NCBI GenBank assembly: GCA_038025085.1
Contig: CM076152.1
Coordinates: 26,372,001-26,436,000, forward strand
From: Tetragonia tetragonoides
Taxonomy: Eukaryota > Streptophyta > Magnoliopsida > Caryophyllales > Aizoaceae
Length of the DNA: 64,000 nt
Reading direction: 5' to 3'
The position numbers and the translations under genes were made by a program. Positions within the stretch are counted from its first letter, which is position 1, and each line of letters opens with the position of its first letter. Below are positions 22,735 through 33,122 of the stretch, piece by piece. The notes beneath the pieces were generated by a model. The model searched no databases. It had not been told where the DNA came from and was given only the letters and a program-made list of their open reading frames with translations.

Positions 22735-23778
22735 AACGTAGACTTCCAAGGTGGATCCTGCCAAGGATAGCTTTACCTTTTGATGCAGGGTTGAGGCTAC
22801 AACATTTAGCCCGTGTAGTTAAGGCCTTCCTAAGAGTAGGTTGAAGGTGGCTGGAATGTCAATCACATGAAACTGGACCATTTTCTCAATGGGCCCAATA
22901 TTGATATTCATGGAGAAGGTACCCAATACGTTGCTCTTGGATATGTCGTAAGCCCTTATCCCTTATGCGGAATGCGCGAGATTTATGTAGTCTAATTTGA
23001 GGTGTTCAGCAGTCCTCAAGGGGCATACATTTACAGCAGACTCATTGTCAACTAAAGTCATAGGGACTTGTCTTTGTTGACAGATCACAGTAAGATAATA
23101 AAGGGCTTTGTTGTGGTGAATACCCTCAGGTGGAAGGTCTTTGTCAGAAAAAGTGACGGGCGTGGATGACTTTTCTTGGACCGGGAGGTTGACTACCTCT
23201 TCAGGAGTGGCATTTGGAGAAATGGTAGTTGCATTCAAGGCCTCTAGCACGGCCCTTCTATGAGTGATAGAAGTGGTCAACAGTTGCCAAATGGATATAT
23301 CAGCTTTTGTTCTTTGTAGTTGCTTGAGGATGTTGGTCCCATCGTCCTCTTTTGCCATTTCTCTCTGAGCCGAATCCCTATTGGGGAAGGCTACGGGCTC
23401 TACGGGTTGGAGTTGAGATGGATCCATATAGATGTTTTCGGGCCTGAACTGGCGTCCTGATCTTGTGAGATAGTTTAGGGCTTTATCATCCTCTTCTTTC
23501 TCATCATCGGAGATATCATACCAGGCTTTGCCATTAGCTATGTCATGGACTTGAGGAGTCAACACATCTTCTGGATCAGTATATGACCCATTATCTTCCT
23601 CATCGCTATCCCAAAGGCCGCAGACGTCCAGCGTGGACCTTTGCCTTGGGTATGGTGGTATGGCCTGCCCAATAGGTGTGATCAAATAAGATGGATCAAA
23701 CCCTTGTTCTATGTCAATGGCAAAAGAATTCCCAAGGGGATTATTGTTGTTGCTGGGTGGTGGTGCATCTTTAGGCAA
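22735..23778 (-). pseudogene. Aspartic protease region of element C
   Basis: Frame 22963-23778 begins with a linker (ALNYLTRSGRQFRPENIYMD) and reaches the protease start QVPMTLVDNESAVNVCPLRT. Retroviral-type proteases use D-S/T-G; Tat elements commonly show DNGS. Here it reads DNES (23038-23049), while element E keeps DNGS. A stop near 22962 cuts the remainder, which continues degenerate to about 22735 (similar to E residues NINIGPIAKMVQFHVIDIPA). Protease would cleave the polyprotein; the changed motif and the stop predict loss of function. Confidence 0.88.
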
Positions 23779-24035
23779 TGGTATTGTGCCATTATCAAAC
23801 AGTCTTGGATTTTATCTTTGAGGGTGTAACACTTTTCAGTGTCGTGCCCACGCCCCCTATGGTATTTGCAGAATGCGGACTCGTTCCAATATGGTGATCT
23901 TTTCTCTACGGGTGGATCAGGAGTAGGCCCAATCGGATGTAGGTAGTCTCCTTTGATCAACGTGTCTAGAGCCTTGACATAGGTCATTCCGAGGGGACTG
24001 TACCTTCTTAGACGCCTATCAGCTATGGAGTTCAC
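23709..24035 (-). pseudogene. gag C-terminal zinc-motif region of element C
   Basis: The frame contains SPYWNESAFCKYHRGRGHDT followed by EKCYTLKDKIQD, the C-x2-H-type nucleocapsid motif typical of Tat/Ogre gag (C..H....GH....C). It links the capsid domain above to the protease region below. It overlaps the protease-region frame, so a frameshift near 23770 separates them; in E this stretch is one open frame to NNPLGNSFAID. Confidence 0.85.
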
Positions 24036-24140
24036 TTCATTTCCTATACTTGTGGAGGCATGGTTAGTATTAGTGTATTTCTTATCCTTATATCCACTTG
24101 TGTTGTTATTGTAAGTGACCTTGTTCTTCCCTCTTTGGAG

Positions 24141-25118
24141 TTAATCATCTTCAATGGCCATGCCTACTTCAGTTAATTGGGCATAGGTGGTTATGGATTG
24201 AAACTTCATGTGTTCACGGTACTCAGATGCCAAATTTTGGACTAGCAATCTGATTTGATCCCTTTCAGTTGGGCGATCAATCATTTCAGCAACCTTAGTC
24301 CTCCATCTTCTCACGAAATTGGTGAACCCTTCTTTATCACCTTGCTTGGTGATGTCCAACTCTCTTAATGTCATGGGTGGCAAGACATTGTCAGCATATC
24401 TCTGGAGGAATAATGTGGATAGATCTTCCCATTTTTCCAACTTTTGGATGGTCAACTTCAAGAACCAGACCCTGACAGCAGGATCCAAGGTTTGGGGAAA
24501 GAGGTGAACATACAGCTCTTGTTCAATGCCTCTAAGGCCTAATGCAGTGGTAAAGGCTCTAATGTGATCTTGTGGATCGTCGGTTCCTTTGAAAGTGAAA
24601 ACTTCAGGCATGGAAAACTTAGTGGGCAATTTTCCCTTGATGTGGGGAGCATAGCCTTCTGAATTGATGATCATGTTGTTGAAGACACGACTCTTGCCTA
24701 TGACAAATTCAAGCCTGTTCAGCTTGGCTTTTAGTTCTTGGACCTCTTTAGTGGAGGGTTCGGCCTTTTCCTCATCGGGCTTGGGCTCATCATCATCTTT
24801 AGTATGGGGATCCAAGTTGGCAACACGAGCTTCCATATCAGTGAATCTAGCATTCATGGCGATCATTTGGGCTAAAAGGTCATCCATCTTTTGGTCAGCG
24901 ATTCTCTCAGCGTCTCCAGATATAGCTGACTTAGGTGAACTAGGTGGTGAGGCTTGAGGTGAAAGTGGAGGTGTGCGAAGGTAATCGAGCCAAATGGGGC
25001 CCACGAACTGTGCTTGTGGTGAAGATTCGAACGACAACTTGCGGAGTAATCTCTTGCTGGACTCGTCTCTCTCCCACGTCCTAGGACCGGGATCTTTACT
25101 TCTACCAACTCCGGACAT
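24141..25118 (-). CDS. gag of element C (capsid part)
   Basis: A 325-residue open frame starting MSGVGRSKDPGPRTWERDES at 25118. Order: Pro/Ser-rich N-terminus (about 1-75), coiled-coil-like stretch (about 75-140), then the Retrotrans_gag domain with DDPQDHIRAFTTALGLRGIE, LFPQTLDPAVRVWFLKL, RYADNVLPPMTLRELDITKQ, NFVRRWRTKVAEMIDRPTE and MKFQSITTYAQL. This is the most complete family 1 gag here. A TAA after IEDD at about 24141 ends it, and the zinc motif at 23830-23870 is in a separate frame, so the natural gag is longer. It would assemble the particle around element RNA. Confidence 0.9.
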   Translation of the reverse strand: MSGVGRSKDPGPRTWERDESSKRLLRKLSFESSPQAQFVGPIWLDYLRTPPLSPQASPPSSPKSAISGDAERIADQKMDDLLAQMIAMNARFTDMEARVANLDPHTKDDDEPKPDEEKAEPSTKEVQELKAKLNRLEFVIGKSRVFNNMIINSEGYAPHIKGKLPTKFSMPEVFTFKGTDDPQDHIRAFTTALGLRGIEQELYVHLFPQTLDPAVRVWFLKLTIQKLEKWEDLSTLFLQRYADNVLPPMTLRELDITKQGDKEGFTNFVRRWRTKVAEMIDRPTERDQIRLLVQNLASEYREHMKFQSITTYAQLTEVGMAIEDD

Positions 25119-26138
25119 AAAAAGGCCCGTTTAAGAAAATAGAAAATAAATGGGAACCTCCACAGACTAAAAAATTTAATTTTAAAACAAATGTGGAAAA
25201 TGAATCTAGCACTAATCCTCAACATGGTGATCTTTTGGGAAAGACGCGATTTTATGTAAGTAGCATATTCTAGTCAATTATCTTTTGACTTTATTAGAAT
25301 AACAAATACTCTTGACTTGCATATGGGATGAAATTCTCTAATTTAAGGAAAAAAGATATACTATTGACTTGCATATGGAATAAAATTGGACTCTTTTTTT
25401 TTATTTGGTGAAAGATCATTGACGGGAATATATTATTTGCATGCAATCTAATTCTTATGGAAAGGAACGTCTTCCTAACATGGTCACTATCATCGTCGGA
25501 GTCTTACATGGATTCTGTTTCCTAAAAAGAAAAGATCCTAGACTCTATTTGTAAACCTGACAAAACGTACAAGCAAACAAAAGGGAAACCTTCCCTAACC
25601 AGGACTCAATAAAAGAATCCTAAGGGGGGATCTAATCCTAATATTCTATGAAAACTAATCACATAGCAAGGAAACAATCAATAACAATATGGCAAGTAAA
25701 CCAATTAGCACCTTGATATGGACTATGGGACATAATGCAATAGTTGACACAATCTAAGGTTGGATATGGTAACCCATGACCGGATGCGTTTTGTCATCTA
25801 TGGGGTGCATAGTAAGACTAAACGTACCGTTTCACACATCTCGAATGGAAACATGTAAATGCCATGGGGTGGAACACGACTATGTGCAAAGTTAATTCGG
25901 ACCGAATGGGTCACTGGCCTAAGTCATAGACTATGTTCCAAAGGGTAAATCCTGTTTGTGGAGTGGTTATGTCTTTCGACATCTTGCGATGATAGCGCAT
26001 GCAGTATGAATGATATGGATGCAAAAGCAAAGAAAATAAACACATACGGTAATTGAACCAAATAGCTAAAAATAAATTATTGACATGGATAAGTGTTCGA
26101 ATTACATCCTCTTATTAAGTCCCCAGTTGAGTCGCCAC
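25119..26138 (-). other. Leader and PBS of element C
   Basis: About 1 kb, alignable to the leaders of A and E throughout. The PBS on the minus strand is TGGCGACTCAACTGGGGA at 26120-26137, directly inside the LTR edge. No coding potential is seen. Confidence 0.85.
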
Positions 26139-29100
26139 TGTAACAACTCTCGCCTCTCCGGCGCCTACCGCGAATTGATTTTAGTTGGAATTAATGGTTC
26201 TTAAATAATATGTCGCATGTGATTCAAATTAATCATAAGGAATAACAGTTTGCAAATAAGAAGCCGCCACAAATTTTTAAGGAAACAATTGAAAACCATC
26301 AAAAAGTGCACCCAATTCCTATTGGGACATGACTCATACCCATGGGGACTAAAAATTGAGTTCGGGGATGTAGGTACGAAATAAATATAAACGAATCTCA
26401 TCTAAATCGCCAGTATAAACGGTCTCTACTAAGATTATCCATGTCAAATATTTATTTATGCTATATGGTTCCATATTTATTAATTGCTAAACAAAAAGCA
26501 TGTGAGACTTTGAGCCATTAGACAGACACATTCATATCAGTCTTTATATTTCTTTCATGTGTGTATTTTCCCGTGAAGTGTATCTCTAGAACTTACATTT
26601 ATTCTCTTCAAAGCTACATTGACAGGTGTATACATAAAAATGATTGAGGCATTCTTTGAACTTAACTACATAGCCAAAGGCATGTCCAGTGATTTAATTT
26701 CCCATTGTTTACCCCTGTTGACTCTTCATTTTTTGTAAAATCCACATTACAAGCCTATGATCTAAACACATATCTTACCCAGCTTATAAGGCTAGTGGGA
26801 CATTGTGTTTCTCTTTAATTATGGCGTGGTTTGAGAATAGATGTGGGGGTGTTTGAACGTGAGTTGGCTTTGGTTGTAAAGGAATGTGTTTTGCATATCT
26901 CATAAAAGAAGTTCCATTGTTGAGAGTTATTAAAAAAAAAAAAAAAAGGTATAAATATAAAGAAGAAATTCAATGTTAGAAGTGGTGAAAAAGGAGTTGA
27001 AAGGTATTTTTATGTGAGATCTCTTAATACTTGCTCCTTAAAGTCAAAAAATGGGAGGTGAGCATGTTGTTTTATTTCGAAGTTTTGTGAGTAAATCGGT
27101 TAAGGTGGTTGGAAATTCTAACAAATTGGTGGAGTATTTTTGCACACTCAAGGTCCTTACGGGGTTTAGAGGATGTTTGTTTGTCCCACTAGCTATTAAG
27201 CTCTTGAACTACATTTCTAAATATTTCCTCCCCTAACCTAAGCCTCATTACAACCTAATAAAAGTCCTCATGATTTTTGTACGCATGTTGTCTTATAGTG
27301 GTGGACACTCTCATTGGGAAGAATTTGAGCGATATTTATAACCCCTTCTTAAACACAAGAGTATGAGTGTTCACTTACCTAAAGTGAGTGTTTGACGATT
27401 TGGTTTTTACTATGCTTTAGGGAGGGCAAGTGGTAAGATTTTGATGTTCGAGGTGCTTGTACATGATATGCTACAAATTTTGATGAGATTTGCACTAATG
27501 GTGTTTTTCAGTATTGATTTTGCAATGTGTTTGACTTCGTTTTTTGAAGGACTTTGTGGGTGTGTCCTCTGCAAACCCTCACGAGACCATACTCGTCCTG
27601 TAGGGGTAATCTATATGTTTAAAGGGCTTGTTGCACATGTTAAGTGCAATTGTGACCTAAGAAAATGGTTTGTTAGTTTTCCGGTTTCTTGTTTTTGGGT
27701 TACTCTGCTTGAGGACTAGCAAAACTTAGGTGTGGGGGTATTGATAAGTACGATATACTATACAATTTAACCCCTTTATATGTATATGTTGGTTCTTTAG
27801 CAATGTTCTAAAATAATAATTAATACATATTCGTTCTTTTTCTTATCTATAGGTGTATTTAAAATAAGAGCACCAATTTCCTGCTCTTAGCATTGGTCTG
27901 CGACAACTGAAGAAATGGGATACGAGTACAACCTCTGTTGAGAGCCATATCATAAGGCTAACTTTGTCTTCAGTATTAGAGGGCCCACTAATTCACAAGG
28001 CAAATCAATTGGAAAGTTTGTGAACCACCAGATGCTTATGGTGTGATAATTCCTGCGGGAGAATTAAGAAACCAAATAAGTCCACTTCACTTTTGGGCTT
28101 TGTGTCTTGCAAAATAAATAATCAGTCAAGGGCTCCTTGGTTTTGGACCAATACGGGGGCTGAGGTATATAAGCAAGCAGGTCTTTTTGGCAGAGGATTA
28201 AACACAGATTAGGGACGACGAAGAACAGGACGAAGAAGAGCACGGTACCACTTGAGTTCTCTGGCGGCAGACCGAAGCAGCAAAGCGAAGACGGAACAGA
28301 GGAAGACAACACTGTTGAATCATGACCTTCATCAATTTAATGGTGTTTTCTTCCCTAATTATGTCTAGCTAATTTCCTTGTCTAGGATGTTGATGAAGCC
28401 CTAATTTAGTGACAATGATATTTATTTTATTGGGATATTTATCTAGTTCTATGTGATTGCATAACCAGATTTCTTTTCTTAATTTTACAGTTCTTAATGT
28501 TTATTCAATTCAGTGTATATAATTATTCTTGTTGAATTTATTAATAGATTGAGATTGATACATAGGTTATGTGATGGTATTTACTGATTGGGATTATTTT
28601 ATTGAATGATTCATGCTAGTTTTAGATAAATTATGTCACAAGTGAATAGTTTATGCGTGACCTAGATGAATTATGTCATTAATTTAATCACCATATTTAT
28701 TTATAATCGAAGCTTGTAGCCTAGATTACTACCTAGAACTAGTATTGTCCCAGGTTAAGGTAAATTCATTGTTACGAGATTAGTGGTGGATTCAAGGTCC
28801 TAGTATTCGTCTACTTGTTTAAAACCTACTCAATTTTCTAGCTAGTTTGTTTCCGTTACGCTTTTAGTTAATTCTTTTAGTATTATTTGCAATAGTTTAG
28901 AGTCAAAAATCACAACTTTATTACCTTTAGATTAATTTAGGTTGATAATTAGAATATAGTAAGTCCTCGTTCCCTATGGATACGACACCCTTATACTCAA
29001 TAGTACTACATTGACCTTGTGCACTTGCAAGTATTTAGAGGGTTATAAACTACACATAATTGACTGATCAATGCACATCAATGAAACCGTTAGTATCTTC

Positions 29101-29949
29101 AAAAGAATAATAATGTAAAGACAATAGCTTTATGCTAAAATAAACCTAGGAGGGTACTATATGCATGCAAAAACTACAAAAAGATGCAAATTTGCATAAA
29201 CTAATAAAAAGATGCTAACTTTATATTAACTAACCATGCATAGCTATGTACAAAATCCAAAACATGCAAATTTATTCAACCATAATCAAAAGCTAAATAA
29301 AACATGATTAATAAACAGTAAACAAGAGATTTAATAAAGAATTAGGACCTCAGGATGGTTAACTTGGACGTTCTATTCGAACGGAACTAGTAGAATTGGG
29401 ATTGCTATTCAATCTTGGGTGCTAGGCTAGGTGTAATGCTTGCTTGGATCTTCAGATTTCTGAATTCTCTTTGATTTGGGGAAATATGAGCTCTCGATGC
29501 TCTCAAAATTATGAACTGACTGACCCCTGCAAAAGAGGGTGAAAATGAGTATTTATAGAGTTAGGGGACGAATTTAATGGCTTAGGGTAAGAAGCCCGCG
29601 GTAAAACTCGACCCAACCAAAAAAGCTGTTCAGCGGCCACACGGAGGGCAGCTGGGGCCAGCGGCTGGCCAGAAGGCCTCTTTGTCATGCATTTGCCGCC
29701 GAGCGGGCAGCGATATCCACCAGGCCTGACGGCGCGCGCGTGACTATGATTTCTTGACTTTCTGTGCTCAGTAAATTAGGAAACTGTCCTTGGGTTGACC
29801 CAGGGGGCCGGGATTCAGCGGTTTTGACCCAGGGAATTTGGTCTAGATTTCCGAGCAATGTCCTTTTCTACTTACGTCCATGTTAATCCATTACCATCAT
29901 CATCGGGCGTTGTGGTGTCAGGGGATGAGAACCGATTAGGGTGTCTACA
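26139..29949 (-). mobile_element. 5' LTR of element C with internal insertion
   Basis: Starts TGTAGACACC at 29949 and ends at 26139 (TGTTACA). 26139-26471 and 29071-29949 match LTR E; about 200 bp between them is replaced by foreign sequence. The TATA box on the minus strand is at 29550-29557. GC-rich CAGCGGCTGG words lie upstream (about 29615-29740). The base outside is G at 29950, then Tekay-type LTR sequence, so element C probably inserted into that LTR. Confidence 0.88.
26472..29070 (+). mobile_element. 5'-truncated fragment of an unclassified LTR retrotransposon
   Basis: Foreign sequence inside LTR C. 26472-27741 is non-coding internal sequence ending in the purine tract AGGTGTGGGGGTAT. 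At 27742 an LTR begins TGATAAGTACGATA and runs to about 29070, where GGATACGACACCC and GTGCACTTGCAAGTATTTAG near 28980-29040 look like a gypsy LTR 3' end. No RT or gag remains. Small open frames (27051-27236, 27441-27719) match no family I know. Because LTR C lost about 200 bp here, a simple target duplication cannot be read. Confidence 0.6.
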
Positions 29950-29950
29950 G

Positions 29951-31638
29951 AATCAAAAGGGAGCAAACTAAACAAACTAAAACAAATTAAAACATTAATA
30001 TCAGAGTTGTCTATAAAGTGAACTTAAGCCCATTAAAGTATTATAACTTTGCCTTCAAGGGTACAAACCAAAATCCCACAATCTTAAAGAAATAACTGGT
30101 CTAGAGAACAAGCCAACTTCTAGCGCTAAGGCTACACGTCCTCACTCATCAACACCTGCAACAAGGTACAGAAGAAAAGAGAAGAAACAAAAGAAAACAA
30201 AAATCAGATAAACTGAATAAACATCGTCCATACCCAATAAAAACACTTTCACAAACCTTACCTGAGTTTTAGAAAAATAATTGAAATTCATTTTCATGCA
30301 CAAGTAGTCATACATTCAAGTACACACATACTCAATATTCAATTACATGCAAATCTTGCTTTAGTGATCATTCGAACACAAAGCGACAATCCATCTTGAT
30401 TAGAGTAATAAGAGAGTGAATAGAACAACGATTACCCATATTGTTCATCGATTCACATTGACATGCCATGGACTTACTCTTGTGTATATTCACACTATCT
30501 CTAACATAATAATCGATACATAAAGAATTAAGAAATGGGGAATGATCCATCCCGAACATCCTACGAGGTGTCCATAGGTAACTTGGGAATCATCATCCCT
30601 ATACTACATCAATTAGATATACTCTCGATTGCTCGACTACTCCTAGGGATGCATTAGGAGTCTTATTCTCATTTACAATTCAATTTACATAATTTGCATT
30701 GGTTGACTTAGTGGTACAACGAGAGCACCACTACTCACTACTTCATTTCATGCTTATGACAATGAATATTAATAACGACGAAAACGACATAAATGCATGC
30801 AACAAATAATCATGCTTGATATATGTCTAATGAAATTTCGGCAGTAAAACATGATATCCAAAATTTCACATTCAACAAATACATCCAGCCAAGTATAATA
30901 GGTGGTCATTAGAACTCAATAATAGCCCATTTCAATTACCACGTATATTATATCATAATAATATTAACAATCCAACATCACCATACTTATTCAATGGTTA
31001 GCATATGAACTAATTAATTAACGAAACTTCATAAACTCAACATGCTCATTGTAATTCATAATGAAAGCAAAAACTATAATTCTAATTCTCATAATAAACA
31101 ACGAGATAATTTAATCATGCTTCGCATATTAAATTCACAACAATTAGGCAATTAGCACATAACTAGTCAAAACCTTTTTATGGGTTTTGGAAGGAGGTAG
31201 GGACAATCTCTTACCTAACAAACGTTCACTTAGCAGTATGTAAGCTTCCGAATCAGGATCTGATAACGCTTGTCCGTTAGGTCGTAATTAAATAAAATTA
31301 CCGAGACATAATCAGTAACTACGAAAATCTAAACAGTAGAAAAATATTAATCTAATATTTCATTTAAATTCCTTGATTTATATCAATTAATCTGGGCTCT
31401 CGAAAATTTGGATTCAGGTTCTATACGAGTACAGAAAAATAAAACAATTAATTAAAAACTGGTGAAAATCGAATTAATTAAATTACAAAAATTAAAATCG
31501 ACACCCTAACTTATTGTGCAAATATCGACCACGGTCACCCTCAACGAGACTGATGATCGGACCCATCAGCAGCATCAGCATCCATCGACCTCTCATGGTC
31601 GGTGGTGGCGCTGGTGGCTCGCCGGAGCCATGGCGAGG

Positions 31639-31725
<87 letters not shown>

Positions 31726-32341
31726 ATGAGAGAAAAAGAGAAGAGCAAGGGAAAGGGAGACCACGCCGGCCATCACCGGCAACCGCCCAGGAGGCGCCCT
31801 GGCAGTGTCGTGGTGGCTCGGTCGTGCTAATTAGAGGAGAGAGAGGTGAGAGAAAACAAAGTGCGAGAGAGAGAAGGATAAGGAGAGAGAAAGAAAGAGA
31901 GAGAAGGAAGGAATAACGGCTCACCGCGGTGGTGGGCTGGTGGTTTTTCGACGGCTGAACGGCCGAGCAAGGGGAGAGAGAGAGACGCGGTTGAGGGAGG
32001 GAAAGAGGAGAGAGAAGCCGGGTGGGAGGAGAGAGAGTGTGTGAGGGTTTTGGTTCAACCAAAGTCAATCCCTTTAGGTTTATGAATAATTTTCTGATTA
32101 AATGCTAATTAAAATTAATTAAAATAATATGACTAACCTTTTTCATACATAAAACAATTTAATTAAATCCCCTAATTTGATAAATATAAATCACGAAACT
32201 CCCATAATAATAATTAAAATTAGTATTGCTTTAATTGAGTAAATCGAATCATTGTATATATATGAGATTTAGATCTCCAAAATCATTTATAAAAGAATTA
32301 TAAATCGATATAATAATTATAGAAAATATTGGGGTATCACA
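29951..32341 (-). mobile_element. Minus-strand Tekay-type LTR, 3' end missing
   Basis: Starts TGTGATACCCC at 32341 and is colinear with the plus-strand LTR copies at 32854-35549 and 46207-50116. It stops at 29951 inside the LTR, about 165 bp before the expected GGGGGTGTTACA end, where element C begins. It contains a long AG tract at 31650-31722. The MRERERERE-type frames here come from that tract and are not genes. Confidence 0.85.
31650..31722. repeat. (AG)n microsatellite
   Basis: An uninterrupted AG run of about 73 bp in the pyrimidine-rich 5' part of a minus-strand LTR. The corresponding tract is about 45 bp of CT at 33076 and short and interrupted at 46441, so it varies among LTR copies. 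Confidence 0.97.
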
Positions 32342-32853
32342 GTAATCGTTGTTCTATTCAATCTCTTATTACTCTAATCAAGATGGGTGGTTTGTTGTGT
32401 TCAAATGATCACTAAAGCAAGATTTGCATGTAATTGAATATCGAGTATGTGTGGTTGAATGTGTGATTACTTGTGCATGCAAATGAATTTCAATGATTCT
32501 TTTAAATCACAGGTACGGTCTGCAAAAATGTTTTTACTGGGTATAGACGACGTTTATTCAGTTTATCTGATTTTTGTTTTCGGTTGTTTCTTCTGTTTTT
32601 TTTTTTTTTGTACCTTGTTTCCGTCATGGAAACAAAAGTGCAGGTGTTGTTGAGTGAGGACGTGTAGCCTTGGAGTTTAGATGTGGGCTTGTTCTCTAGA
32701 CTGTTTATTTCTTTTAGTTTGTGGGATTTTGGTTTGTGCCCTTATAGGCAAAGTTGTAATAACTTTTTAATGGACTTATGTTCACTCTATAGACAACTAT
32801 GATATTAACGTTTTAATCCATTTTAGTTTGTTCAGTTTCCTCCATTTTGATTT
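32342..32853 (+). repeat. Internal-to-late segment of a Tekay-type LTR
   Basis: Begins GTAATCGTTGTTC, which lies mid-LTR at 34926 and 35632, directly abutting the terminus of the opposite-strand LTR at 32341. It runs to TTTAGTTTGTTCAGTTTCCTCC and then switches to an early LTR position near 32853, where short shared T-rich sequence suggests microhomology joining. Confidence 0.8.
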
Positions 32854-33071
32854 AATTAAATTGCTTTGTATATGAATAAGGTTTATTCATATTGTTTAAT
32901 TAGCATTTAATTAGTTTTAAGTAGCATTTAAATCAGAAAATTATTCCTAAACCTAGTAGGTTTGGACTTTCATTGACTGGGGACATATATAAGCAAAAAG
33001 ATGGGCAATTTTATCAGTTTAAAAAATTGAACCAAGCCTCACAAGTTCTCTCTCTTCTCTCTCCTCTTTCA

Positions 33072-33122
<51 letters not shown>

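Larger units (their letters stand above)
11600..29949 (-). mobile_element. Tat/Ogre-like Ty3/gypsy element C (hosting a LINE)
   Basis: Reading from 29949 down: 5' LTR, PBS, leader, gag, protease, RT-RNase H, second RNase H, integrase, then an antisense ORF region. The LINE at 13787-18323 interrupts the segment after integrase, and its target duplication lets the two sides be rejoined. No LTR is present between the antisense ORF and 11600; the nearest same-strand LTR is at 1781-4397, so the left limit is uncertain. RT and protease catalytic residues are altered and several frames are broken. Confidence 0.8.

Noticed and set aside
31492..32068. Open frames rich in Arg-Glu or Ser-Leu on both strands
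   Set aside because: Produced by the AG/CT tract and pyrimidine-rich LTR sequence; they lie wholly inside an LTR.
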